From: Lutibacter sp.
Lineage (GTDB): Bacteria; Bacteroidota; Bacteroidia; Flavobacteriales; Flavobacteriaceae
Reading direction: 5' to 3'
DNA length: 39,805 nucleotides
NCBI GenBank assembly: GCA_002733665.1
Contig: NVWM01000033.1
Coordinates: 1-39,805 of the forward strand
Shown here one piece after another: positions 17,535 to 25,981 of this stretch. Each line of letters opens with the position of its first letter. Within the stretch, counting starts at the first letter, position 1. Position numbers and translations under genes: made by a program. The notes under the pieces were generated by a model. The model ran no database searches and was not told where the DNA came from. It saw only the letters and a list, made by a program, of their open reading frames with translations.

Positions 17535-17593
17535 AAGTACTTTGACCTCAGCAAACAAAATGTCAACTGAAGATTAAAATACGGTGTAGTCTT

Positions 17594-18232
17594 TTAGTGT
17601 TTTGCTAAATAATCAGCAGTACTTTTTCTATCTGCATTCATAGCATCTTTTCCTTCTTCCCAATTTGCAGGACATACTTCACCTTTTTCTTGTACATGTG
17701 TAAATGCATCAATCAAACGTAAGTATTCATTTACATTTCTACCAAGAGGCATATCGTTTACACTTTCGTGAAACACTCTTCCGTCTTCGTCAATCAAATA
17801 GGTTGCTCTAAAAGTTACATTTGATCCAACAAGTTCTATTGAGTCATAATCTTCGTTATATACTTCTTCATCTATATCAAGAATACCTAAAACGTTTGAT
17901 AGATTACGAGTAGTATCTGCCAATAATGGATAAGTAACACCTTCAATTCCTCCATTGTCCTTTGCTGTGTTTAACCATGCAAAGTGAACTTCATTAGTAT
18001 CACAAGATGCTCCAATAACGATTGTGTTACGTTTTTCGAACTCACCAAGTGCCTCTTGAAACGCATGTAATTCTGTTGGACATACAAATGTAAAATCCTT
18101 TGGATACCAAAATAATAATACTTTTTTCTTGTTGTTTACCGCTTCCTCAAATACGTTAATTCTAAGATCGTCACCCATTTCTGAGATTGCATCTACTGTA
18201 ATGCTTGGAAATTTTTTACCTACTAATGCCAT
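17594..18232 (-). CDS. Typical 2-Cys peroxiredoxin (AhpC/Prx1 type)
   Basis: Cytoplasmic thiol peroxidase that reduces H2O2 and organic hydroperoxides. It has 212 aa with peroxidatic Cys51 in FTFVCPTELHAF and resolving Cys187 in GEVCPANWEEG near the C-terminus, the arrangement of the typical 2-Cys class. YPKDFTFVCP and the GRVFHESVNDMPLGRNVNEYLRL region are typical (quoted only in part). The electron donor is probably the thioredoxin encoded downstream, because no AhpF is visible. A TAAATTTG -7 box lies 38 nt before the ATG. OxyR control is plausible since an OxyR gene lies in this window, but I see no clear site here. Confidence 0.94.
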   Translation of the reverse strand: MALVGKKFPSITVDAISEMGDDLRINVFEEAVNNKKKVLLFWYPKDFTFVCPTELHAFQEALGEFEKRNTIVIGASCDTNEVHFAWLNTAKDNGGIEGVTYPLLADTTRNLSNVLGILDIDEEVYNEDYDSIELVGSNVTFRATYLIDEDGRVFHESVNDMPLGRNVNEYLRLIDAFTHVQEKGEVCPANWEEGKDAMNADRKSTADYLAKH

Positions 18233-18270
18233 TGTTTTATATTTTATAATTAATAACTTATTTTCAACTA

Positions 18271-18278
18271 CAAATTTA
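18271..18278 (-). promoter_or_regulatory. -7 box TAAATTTG before the 2-Cys peroxiredoxin
   Basis: The minus strand reads TAAATTTG, matching TAnnTTTG, 38 nt upstream of the start. I found no TTTG at the -33 spacing. Confidence 0.45.
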
Positions 18279-18388
18279 CGGACTTTACTTAAGTATTTGT
18301 ATGATTATAGATTGTAAATTTTTATCTCTTTATAGAAGTTGTTTATAGTAGAATTTTAGTTCCGTTTTTTTTATTTAACTTCGTGGTT

Positions 18389-20032
18389 ATGCGAAACTTT
18401 AATTCACCTTTGGATGCTTTTCTGTATTGGGAAGACCAAAAACCTAACGAAACATTCTTAGTACAACCAATTAATGATACAATAATCCGATACACTTTTG
18501 CTCAAGCAGGAGATGAAGCAAGAAAAATAGCTGCAGCTATTAATGAGTATAACTTACCGAATCGCAGTAACATAGCCTTATTGTCAAAAAACTGTGCTCA
18601 TTGGATACTATCTGATTTGGCAATTATGATGTCAGGACATGTTTCAATACCACTGTATCCTACTTTAAATGCAGATTCTATTCAACATATTTTGGAACAT
18701 AGTGAGTCTAAAGCGATAATAATTGGGAAATTGGATGATTTTTCTTCTCAAAAATCTGGTATTCCCGATATTCATAAAATTAGTATTGCATTGTATGGAG
18801 AGAATGAAGGTCAGTCATGGGAGGAAATTGTATTGACACAAGAACCGATTTTTGACTATCCTGAAATAAAATCAGAAGATTTGCATACCATTATTTATAC
18901 TTCTGGAACTACAGGAAACCCTAAGGGAGCAATGCATACAGTAGGTAATTTAATGGAAAGCACAAATATTATAAAATCTATAATGAAACTGCCCCAAGGA
19001 GCACATTTGTTTTCGTTTTTACCATTAGCACATGTTGCCGAACGCATAGGAATAGGAACTCATGGAATAATTATTGGTGCAGAACTTTCATTTCCAGAAT
19101 CATTAGAAACTTTTGCTTCTGATTTAGAAAAATGTCAACCTCATATTTTCTTTGCTGTACCAAGAATTTGGACAAAATTTCAAGAGAAAATTTTAGAAAA
19201 TGTTCCTCAAAATAAATTAAACTTCCTTCTAAATATACCTCTTTTAAGTTCAGTAATTAAACGTAAATTAAAGAAAAAATTAGGTCTTTCGAATGCCGGA
19301 TTTATAATATCAGGTGCAGCTCCTTTATCAAGTAATGTTATGAAATGGTATAAAAAAATAGGTATTGAGATATTACAAGGTTATGGAATGACTGAAGATT
19401 GTATTATTTCACATTTCAATTTACCTGGAAATAATAAAATAGGAACTGTAGGAAAGAAACTTCCAACTGTGGATATAAAGTTTTCTCATGATGGAGAAAT
19501 CTTAATTAGAAACGGTTGTTTATTTAAAGGCTATTATAAAGATTCTGAAACAACAGCTTTAGTATTTGATGAAAAAGGTTTCTTTAAAACTGGCGATAAA
19601 GGGGAGTATGATCATGATGGTTATTTGACAATTACAGGTCGTATAAAAGACCAATTTAAGACTGATAAAGGGAAATATATTTCTCCATCTTCTATTGAAT
19701 TGAAAATGACTAAAAACCTTGATATAGAACTAATATGTCTTGTAGGCTCAGGAGTTCCTCAACCTATTGCTTTGATTACGTTGTCTGAAACAGGTAGTGT
19801 TAAAACTAGGGAATCTTTGTCACAGAGTTTAATGAGTACACTGCTAGAAGTAAATAAAAACTTAAAAAAGCATGAAAAGGTTGGAAAAGTAATTGTAATG
19901 AAGGAAGATTGGACTGTTGATAATGGATTGATTACACCGACTTTAAAAGTAAAGCGTAGTAGTATTGAAAAGATTCATCAAGAATATTATAGTTCTTGGT
20001 ATAAAAATGATGAGAAAGTGATTTTTGAATAA
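18389..20032 (+). CDS. AMP-forming long-chain acyl-CoA synthetase-like ligase
   Basis: ANL-superfamily enzyme that adenylates a fatty acid and forms its CoA thioester. Visible motifs: the P-loop-like IIYTSGTTGNPKGAM (~170-184), the A5 motif GYGMTEDCIISHF, the A7 region FKTGDKGEYDHDGYLTITGR and the hinge/A10 region DQFKTDKGKYISPSSIE. At 547 aa it is near the family size, slightly short. The GTG at 18383 would add two residues, but the ATG at 18389 is preferred; a near-consensus TAACTTCG at 18376-18383 lies only 5 nt before it, so the mRNA leader may be very short. Chain-length specificity is not readable. It is monocistronic by position. Confidence 0.88.
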   Translation: MRNFNSPLDAFLYWEDQKPNETFLVQPINDTIIRYTFAQAGDEARKIAAAINEYNLPNRSNIALLSKNCAHWILSDLAIMMSGHVSIPLYPTLNADSIQHILEHSESKAIIIGKLDDFSSQKSGIPDIHKISIALYGENEGQSWEEIVLTQEPIFDYPEIKSEDLHTIIYTSGTTGNPKGAMHTVGNLMESTNIIKSIMKLPQGAHLFSFLPLAHVAERIGIGTHGIIIGAELSFPESLETFASDLEKCQPHIFFAVPRIWTKFQEKILENVPQNKLNFLLNIPLLSSVIKRKLKKKLGLSNAGFIISGAAPLSSNVMKWYKKIGIEILQGYGMTEDCIISHFNLPGNNKIGTVGKKLPTVDIKFSHDGEILIRNGCLFKGYYKDSETTALVFDEKGFFKTGDKGEYDHDGYLTITGRIKDQFKTDKGKYISPSSIELKMTKNLDIELICLVGSGVPQPIALITLSETGSVKTRESLSQSLMSTLLEVNKNLKKHEKVGKVIVMKEDWTVDNGLITPTLKVKRSSIEKIHQEYYSSWYKNDEKVIFE

Positions 20033-20108
20033 TTACCTAAATTTTTTATTTTTAAAAACAGTATCTTCGCTTATCGTCTCATATAAATCATTAAAACGAT
20101 TCATATTT

Positions 20109-20427
20109 AGCCTTTGTTGTTGTTTTTCACCAACAAATAATTACACACTCCAATAGTTCTTTAGCCTTTGTTGGTGTTTTTACCAACAAATAATTACACA
20201 CTCTAAATAGTTATTAAAAAACTGTTGGTGAAAAACACCAACACTGGCATTTAAATACTAAATTAGAGTTTAACTAAAGGCAGTTGTATTTTTATCATCT
20301 TCATAATTCAACCTTTGTTTGTGTTTTTACTTAGCCTTTGTTGGTGTTTTTCACCAACAAATAATTACACACTCCAATAGTTCTTAAAAAACTGTTGGTG
20401 AAAAAACACCAACATTGGCATTTAAAA
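20109..20427. repeat. Cluster of hairpin-forming direct repeats (A and B units)
   Basis: Unit A (~54 bp; starts 20109, 20163, 20333) begins AGCCTTTGTTGGTG and holds the perfect hairpin TTTGTTGGTG/CACCAACAAA plus the constant tail ATAATTACACACTC. Unit B (~42 bp; ~20214-20256 and ~20385-20427) holds GTTGGTG-A5/6-CACCAAC and ends GGCATTTAAA. A+B occurs as a ~94-bp direct repeat (20163-20256 and 20333-20427); copy A1 lacks B, and a short A remnant lies at 20309-20330. The hairpin of B is the reverse complement of that of A, so A and B can also pair with each other. The whole 489-bp gap (20033-20521) contains no credible gene. Confidence 0.85.
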
Positions 20428-20521
20428 ATAAAGTATTTCAATCCAACTTTCCAACAAACCAATCTTTTCTGCAATAAAACAAACTTAGAATATTACATTT
20501 GTCAATTCTAAGAACTAACCA

Positions 20522-21907
20522 TTGAATTTAAGTAATTACACATCAGAATTTAAAACAAACTTAAAACTATCAGCACCAGTAATATTGGGTTTGTTAGGGC
20601 ATACATTTGTTGGGTTTGTAGACAATATTATGGTTGGTCAATTAGGTCCAGCACATTTAGCAGCAGTATCTTTGGGTAATAGTTTTGTGTTTATTGGTAT
20701 GTCTTTAGGAATTGGTTTTTCTACGGCAATTACTTCACTCACTGCCGAAGCAGACACCGAAAACGATGCTGTAAAAGCAAAATCGGTTTTTAAAAACGGC
20801 TTATTTTTATGTACAGTTTTAGGATTGTTAGTGTTTTTGGGAGTATTACTCGCCAAACCATTAATGTATTCTATGGATCAGCCAAAAGAAGTTGTAGAAT
20901 TGGCAATTCCATATTTAAATTTAGTTGCATTTTCATTATTTCCATTAGTTGTATTTCAAGGTTTTAAACAATTCTCAGACGGTTTGTCGATGACGCGATA
21001 TCCAATGTATGCAACCTTGATTGCCAATGTTGTGAATGTGGTTTTAAACTATGTATTAATCTTTGGTAAGTTTGGTTTTCCTGAATTAGGAATTATTGGC
21101 GCAGCATATGGAACTTTAGTTTCACGTTTTGCAATGTTGTTCTATTTATGGTGGTTGTTGAGAGGGAAAGAGAAATCAAAAGCACTGGTAAGCAATATTA
21201 AATTATTTGTTTTAGACAGTGTAGTTATTAAAAAAATATTGAGTTTGGGCTTTCCAAGTGCTATGCAAATGCTATTTGAAGTTGCTATTTTTACAGCAGC
21301 CATTTGGTTGAGTGGTACGTTGGGAAAAAATGCACAAGCCGCAAATCAGATTGCATTAAACTTATCATCAATGACCTTTATGGTTGCCATGGGATTAGGA
21401 GTTACTGCAACAATACGAGTAGGAAATCAGAAAGGATTGAGAAACTTTAAAGAACTTCGAAGAGTCGCATTTTCAATCTTTTTTCTTGTGATTTTACTCG
21501 ATATTTTCTTTGCAATAGTTTTCCTTGTATTCCGAGAATTTTTACCAACTTTATATGTTGATTTAAATGACACAGTCAATTTTGTAGATAATAGCGAGGT
21601 AATAGCAATCGCAACAAAATTACTACTTGCAGCCGCTATTTTTCAAATTTCAGACGGAATTCAAGTTGTGGTTCTTGGCGCGCTTCGAGGATTACAAGAC
21701 GTTAAGATTCCAACAATTATGACCTTTATTTCTTATTGGATAGTTGGTTTTCCTGTGAGTTATTACTTAGGGCAATCAGAACGATATGGAAGTTTTGGTA
21801 TATGGCTTGGTTTATTGGCAGGATTGACATCTGCAGCAATATTACTATCTTTGCGATTCAATTATTTAACAAACAAACTAATTATAAAAAAGCATGGAAC
21901 TACCTAA
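20522..21907 (+). CDS. MATE-family multidrug/Na+ exporter (NorM-like), TTG start
   Basis: Inner-membrane antiporter with 12 predicted helices; 461 aa is the normal MATE length. Hallmarks: LSAPVILGLLGHTFVGFVDN in helix 1, MVGQLGPAHLAAVSLGNS, and the second-half repeat LGFPSAMQMLFEVAIFTAAI. Substrate unknown. The start is unusual: an in-frame stop (TAA, 20516-20518) lies 3 nt before TTG at 20522, and the first internal ATG is near residue 37, inside helix 1, so TTG is the only start giving an intact N-terminus. The gene overlaps the 75-aa gene by 14 nt and follows the repeat cluster. Confidence 0.92.
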   Translation: MNLSNYTSEFKTNLKLSAPVILGLLGHTFVGFVDNIMVGQLGPAHLAAVSLGNSFVFIGMSLGIGFSTAITSLTAEADTENDAVKAKSVFKNGLFLCTVLGLLVFLGVLLAKPLMYSMDQPKEVVELAIPYLNLVAFSLFPLVVFQGFKQFSDGLSMTRYPMYATLIANVVNVVLNYVLIFGKFGFPELGIIGAAYGTLVSRFAMLFYLWWLLRGKEKSKALVSNIKLFVLDSVVIKKILSLGFPSAMQMLFEVAIFTAAIWLSGTLGKNAQAANQIALNLSSMTFMVAMGLGVTATIRVGNQKGLRNFKELRRVAFSIFFLVILLDIFFAIVFLVFREFLPTLYVDLNDTVNFVDNSEVIAIATKLLLAAAIFQISDGIQVVVLGALRGLQDVKIPTIMTFISYWIVGFPVSYYLGQSERYGSFGIWLGLLAGLTSAAILLSLRFNYLTNKLIIKKHGTT

Positions 21908-22121
21908 ATTTTTAATGGGCGATAATTCAGATCATCAAGATGCAATCTATATTATACATACAGAATATCCTAGATTTATCATCAATTTAGTAGATGATGA
22001 AATAGAATGGTTTGAATCTCTAGAGCGTACTGACGAAGAACAATTAGCAATTGAAGTAGCAGGATTGATAGAAGAAGCAAGTGCTTTTTATGACCGAGAA
22101 ATGGAACAATTTCAAGATTAA
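21894..22121 (+). CDS. Conserved acidic 75-aa protein overlapping the MATE gene
   Basis: A small, strongly acidic soluble protein with no cysteine, signal or membrane segment. The pattern starts MELPKFLMGDNSDHQDAIYI, then HTEYPRFIINLVDDEIEW, and ends in a helix rich in Glu (IEEASAFYDREMEQF). I recall near-identical short proteins in flavobacteria but no function. It overlaps the end of the MATE gene by 14 nt in another frame, so it is probably translationally coupled to it. The codon pattern and conserved look support a real gene. Confidence 0.75.
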   Translation: MELPKFLMGDNSDHQDAIYIIHTEYPRFIINLVDDEIEWFESLERTDEEQLAIEVAGLIEEASAFYDREMEQFQD

Positions 22122-22130
22122 TTATCATAT

Positions 22131-22162
22131 AAAAAAAGTGCCATTTCTTTCAAAATGACACT
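22131..22162 (-). terminator. Terminator between convergent genes
   Basis: On the minus strand GTGTCATTT pairs with AAATGGCAC (one G-U), followed by TTTTTTT, ending the HhH/OmpA transcript. On the plus strand the same hairpin follows the 75-aa gene but its T-tract is weaker (CATATTTT). Confidence 0.82.
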
Positions 22163-22186
22163 CATATTTTAAATACTATTTATTGG

Positions 22187-22687
22187 CTATAAACCTCCAT
22201 CAAGTTCGTCTTGCCATTTTTTCAATTCAGCCCATTTTCCATCTCGAGCAAGTGCTGCTTGTTCTGCCCAAGTCTTAGGATTATGCATTTTGTACCTTGG
22301 TCCTGCAGCATCCAACACTCCTTGAATACGTGCAATTGAGCTTGCTGCTAGTTGAGCAAAACTCCAAATACCATCATTATTTAGATGTTCTTGTATTTTT
22401 GGCCCTATTCCTTCAACTTTTTTTAAGTCATCTTTCACAGAATCATCTGCTGTTACAACTGCTGCAGCAAAACTACTTGCAGTTGAAGAACCTGAACTTG
22501 CAATTGAAGTAGTAGCTGAAGTTTCCACACCATTACAACGATCACAATTTTTACAACGATCACAATCTTTTGATTTATTGAAAGATCTACTCAAGAACCA
22601 TCCTAATAAGAATGAACCTAACATCCATAAAAAAAGTTCGAATAAATGACAACTATTTTGTCCTGAAAATATACATAAGTTTAACAT
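22187..22687 (-). CDS. Membrane-anchored helix-hairpin-helix protein with CxxC pairs
   Basis: A 166-aa protein of unproven function. Residues ~14-34 form one membrane segment (LFELFLWMLGSFLLGWFL). Directly after a basic patch come two CDRC units (Cys42, 45, 48, 51, i.e. CDRCKNCDRC), then a Ser/Thr/Ala-rich linker (~54-82) and a C-terminal HhH-type domain (~84-166) with DDLKKVEGIGPKIQEHLNND and IWSFAQLA. This HhH type, found in DUF4332-like proteins and ribosomal L17/L21 fusions, does not by itself prove DNA binding. The basic patch after the helix suggests a cytoplasmic C-terminus. It lies 14 bp after the OmpA-like gene in an operon that ends at 22131-22162. Confidence 0.8.
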   Translation of the reverse strand: MLNLCIFSGQNSCHLFELFLWMLGSFLLGWFLSRSFNKSKDCDRCKNCDRCNGVETSATTSIASSGSSTASSFAAAVVTADDSVKDDLKKVEGIGPKIQEHLNNDGIWSFAQLAASSIARIQGVLDAAGPRYKMHNPKTWAEQAALARDGKWAELKKWQDELDGGL

Positions 22688-22701
22688 GATTTTTTATTTT
22701 T

Positions 22702-23613
22702 TTAATTAACTGTTATTTGAATTCTTCTATTTAATGCTCTTCCTTGTTCAGTGTCATTTGTAGCAATAGGATCTGTTTCTCCTTTAGAGCCAGAATTTAA
22801 TTTTTCTAATGAAACCCCTTGTGAAGCAAGGTAATCTTTTACTTGATTGGCTCTTTTTAGTCCAAGATTGTAGTTTGGTTGCTCCTCTCCAACATTGTCT
22901 GTGTGTCCAGTAACACTAATAGATTTCTCAGGATATTTTACAAGGTAATTTTTAAGTCCAAAAGCATATCCTTGAAGATTTCGATCTGCTTTAAATTCAG
23001 CATCTCCAAAGTTTGAATACAAAGTTTTATTGGCAATTCCTCCTTCAATTTCTGCCAAGTGCTCTTCAGAAATATTTCTAAAATGTAAGGAAATTGCACT
23101 ATCACTTATTCCATTTGCGCTATAATTATATTCTGATAATACTGCTTCAGAAACAATTCTATCTCCGTTAATTCCTGATTTTATCAAAACATTTTTCAAG
23201 AATTGTGCTCTTGACATTCCCCAATTAATATCGCCTGTTACTTCAGAAGAAAGGTATTTTGCTTTTAGCAATAATTCTTTTCCTTGGTGTAGGTTTAAAT
23301 AATTAAAGATAGAATCTTTAAATCCAGCAATGTTATTTGGGATTTCTATATTGCCATTTTTGGAGTTTGTAATAAATCCTTCGGGAAAATTAAAGATTGA
23401 CTTACCGTCAAGGTTTGCAATAGAAAAAGCAGTTTTTATGTTTTCGTCATTTGCATCTGTTTCTACTTTATTCACATCTTTTTTTACTTCACATAATGTA
23501 TCATGAGGTGTTGTACACGCATCACAAAATTTATTGCTTTGGGTTTGATGAAACCACAAAGCAAAAAGTGCCCATAAAAGAAAGATGAGTAAAGCCAAGA
23601 GGAATTTTCTCAT
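22702..23613 (-). CDS. OmpA-family protein with N-terminal membrane anchor
   Basis: A 303-aa envelope protein. Residues 4-21 form an uncleaved-looking hydrophobic anchor (FLLALLIFLLWALFALWF). FCDAC (Cys30, Cys33) and Cys41 follow directly, then a ~100-residue region of unknown type, and a C-terminal OmpA/Pal/MotB peptidoglycan-binding domain (~195-303) with SISVTGHTDNVGEEQPNYNL, GLKRANQVKDYL and RALNRRIQITVN. The middle region also shows an OmpA-like repeat (MSRAQFLKNVLIKSGI), so there may be two such domains in tandem. It probably anchors the membrane to peptidoglycan. It is the first gene of a pair with the HhH protein. Confidence 0.88.
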   Translation of the reverse strand: MRKFLLALLIFLLWALFALWFHQTQSNKFCDACTTPHDTLCEVKKDVNKVETDANDENIKTAFSIANLDGKSIFNFPEGFITNSKNGNIEIPNNIAGFKDSIFNYLNLHQGKELLLKAKYLSSEVTGDINWGMSRAQFLKNVLIKSGINGDRIVSEAVLSEYNYSANGISDSAISLHFRNISEEHLAEIEGGIANKTLYSNFGDAEFKADRNLQGYAFGLKNYLVKYPEKSISVTGHTDNVGEEQPNYNLGLKRANQVKDYLASQGVSLEKLNSGSKGETDPIATNDTEQGRALNRRIQITVN

Positions 23614-23698
23614 AATTTCTATAAAGTTTTAGTTAAGATTAAGTTCTCTAAGTTATGAAAATAATCTTTAACAAGCAAATAATGAAGTGATTAAGGGG

Positions 23699-25903
23699 TT
23701 ATTTTGCTGCTTGTACCAATTCTAATTTATTTATATTGGCTTTAGTAGTTAGGAATCCATAATTGATAGTTGCGATATTTTTTTCAACTTTTTCAATAGT
23801 TCCAGTAGATGTTGCATTTATTAAACGAACTTTATCGTTAGGTTTAAAATTATAGTCTGCCTTTTGTTTTTCAATTTTTTTGGCGATTTCTTTTTTTACT
23901 TCTCTTACTTTTTCAACTTTTTCGAGGATTTCCTTTTCTATTTTTTCGAATGTTGCTTTTTTCTCTTTAGCAACAACTTTTATTTTTTTCTTTTCTGATT
24001 TTGTTTTCTTTACTGGCGGATTTTTCTTCAAGTATTTTGCTCGCTCAATCGTTGCCCATTTTGTGAATTCGGAAATAAGTTCTTTTTTGTTATTGGTTTG
24101 AAAAAACTTATTAGCCAATTCATTTATTTTTCGTCCAGTTACCAACATTCTTTGGTTGGTATCATATAACTCTTGAAAAAGTTCTAGTTTATGCTGTATT
24201 TTATCTTGTTTTACTGATAAATTTTCAGAATGTTTTTTTGCTTTATCTTGTTCTTTTTCAAGACCTTCAGATGTTTTTTGAAGTTTATTTCGCTCTTTTT
24301 GAAGTTTTGAAATTGTTTTGTCTAAGCGTATTTTTTCACCTTCTACTTTCTTTTTTGCACGATTAATTAAACTATAAGGAATCCCGTTTTTTTGAGCAAC
24401 TTCAAATGTAAACGAACTTCCAGCCTGACCAATAAATAGTTTGAATAGCGGCTCTAAACTACGCTCATCAAATTGCATATTTGCATTGACTACATTTTCT
24501 AATTCATCCGCTAAAACTTTAAGATTAGCATAATGTGTTGTGATAATTCCGAAGGCTTTTTTCTCATAAAATTCTTCTAAAAATATTTCTGCCAATGCAC
24601 CACCAAGTTCAGGGTCAGAACCTGTACCAAATTCGTCAATCAAAAAGAGTGTCTTATCGTTACATTTCTTTAAAAACTGACGCATATTCTTCAATCGATA
24701 ACTATAAGTGCTTAGTTGATTTTCAATAGATTGATTGTCACCAATGTCAGTAAGTATTTTGTCAAAAATAGTTGTGCTACTTTTTTCATCCACAGGAATT
24801 AAAATTCCGCTTTGAAGCATCACTTGAAGCAAACCAATAGTTTTTAGTGTAATACTTTTCCCTCCAGCATTTGGACCTGAAATTACAATGATTTGTTGTT
24901 GTTCGTTCAGTTCTAATGTTTGTGGAATTGTTTTGAGTTTATTTTCTTTATTTTTTTCTAATAGAATAGGATGAAAAGCATTCTTAAAAAATACTTTTTT
25001 ATCAGTAGATATTTTTGGTAAAACAGCATTTATATGATGCGCATATTTTGCTTTTGCACCAATCAAATCTAAATCTGTAAGATACGTTTGATACTGTACT
25101 AATAACGGCTGAAAAATGCGAAGTTCATCAGTCAGTATTTTAAGAATTAGGATAACTTCTTGCTTTTCTTCAAAGATTAAATTTTCTAATTCACGGGTAT
25201 GTTGTAGTGTTGCTTGAGGTGCAATATAAGTGATGCTTCCAGTTTTAGAAGTTCCTAATAGCGAACCTTTAATTTTCCTTCTGTGCATTGATGTGACAGC
25301 CAAAACACGTTGATTTTCAACAACGGATTCTCGTATATCATCTAAATATCCTGCGCTGTGAAACTTACTTAATGCTCTGCTAAAGCTTTCGTTTATCTGA
25401 CTACGAGTATGTGTAATTTCTTTGCGAATCAATTTTAAATTCTGTGATGCTTTATCATCTACTTCACCAAAAGAAGTGATGATTTTTTTGATACTATCAA
25501 TATGTTGCGTTGTAAACTCTACTTCTTGAGAATGCTGAAACAAAATTGGATAAATTTCTTTGAACTTTTTAAGAAATTTCAATTGCTCATTAACTGTTTC
25601 TGAAATGTTTAAAACCTTGAGGAAACTTTCAGGAGATAAATAACTATTTTCTATATCCAATAAACTGATTTCCTTTAAAATGTCATCAAACGAATGGTTT
25701 GGAATACGATTGTCATTGGCAAACGAAGTCAAGTATTCATCTACTTTTTTGAGTTCGGAAAGTAAAATTTCTTTTTGGAGGAATGGTTTTATGTTTTGTG
25801 AAGCCTTTCTTCCTAAATCAGAAACACAGAAAGTTTCTACACGCAGTAAAATAGTGTCAAATTCTAAATCGTTTAATGTTTTTTCTGATATTGTTATTGC
25901 CAA
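23699..25903 (-). CDS. mutS2: MutS2-family ATPase lacking the Smr domain
   Basis: MutS2 homologue, linked in other bacteria to recombination control or ribosome rescue rather than mismatch repair. The 734-aa protein has the core/lever helical region (1-~300), the ATPase with Walker A GPNAGGKSITLKT (~341-353) and Walker B LFLIDEFGTGSDPE (~418-431), TTHYANLK, a long Lys/Glu coiled coil (~505-660), and a KOW-like C-terminal beta segment (NDKVRLINATSTGTIEKVEK). It ends there without the Smr nuclease domain (no LDLRG-type motif). I recall this short form as usual in flavobacteria. It is followed on the same strand by the OmpA/HhH pair. Confidence 0.92.
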   Translation of the reverse strand: MAITISEKTLNDLEFDTILLRVETFCVSDLGRKASQNIKPFLQKEILLSELKKVDEYLTSFANDNRIPNHSFDDILKEISLLDIENSYLSPESFLKVLNISETVNEQLKFLKKFKEIYPILFQHSQEVEFTTQHIDSIKKIITSFGEVDDKASQNLKLIRKEITHTRSQINESFSRALSKFHSAGYLDDIRESVVENQRVLAVTSMHRRKIKGSLLGTSKTGSITYIAPQATLQHTRELENLIFEEKQEVILILKILTDELRIFQPLLVQYQTYLTDLDLIGAKAKYAHHINAVLPKISTDKKVFFKNAFHPILLEKNKENKLKTIPQTLELNEQQQIIVISGPNAGGKSITLKTIGLLQVMLQSGILIPVDEKSSTTIFDKILTDIGDNQSIENQLSTYSYRLKNMRQFLKKCNDKTLFLIDEFGTGSDPELGGALAEIFLEEFYEKKAFGIITTHYANLKVLADELENVVNANMQFDERSLEPLFKLFIGQAGSSFTFEVAQKNGIPYSLINRAKKKVEGEKIRLDKTISKLQKERNKLQKTSEGLEKEQDKAKKHSENLSVKQDKIQHKLELFQELYDTNQRMLVTGRKINELANKFFQTNNKKELISEFTKWATIERAKYLKKNPPVKKTKSEKKKIKVVAKEKKATFEKIEKEILEKVEKVREVKKEIAKKIEKQKADYNFKPNDKVRLINATSTGTIEKVEKNIATINYGFLTTKANINKLELVQAAK

Positions 25904-25908
25904 AATTG

Positions 25909-25916
25909 TATCTTTG
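25909..25916 (+). promoter_or_regulatory. -7 box TATCTTTG pointing toward ung
   Basis: TATCTTTG matches TAnnTTTG, lies just upstream of mutS2 and points right. It may be the original ung promoter, now separated from ung by the inserted GIY-YIG mini-element. No -33 element is clear. Confidence 0.4.
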
Positions 25917-25981
25917 AATCGGATGTAAAAATAAAAGAAAATTTAGAATGAACTCTTAATAATTCTTGTAATTATGAGTTG

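Noticed and set aside
20109-20427. CRISPR or integron attC array
   Set aside because: Units are irregularly spaced, mixed in type and highly similar along their full length; there is no integrase or cas gene and no gene cassettes.
22187-22687. DNA-repair protein from the HhH motif
   Set aside because: This HhH type occurs in membrane proteins and ribosomal-protein fusions; a membrane anchor and lack of catalytic residues make a repair role unsupported.
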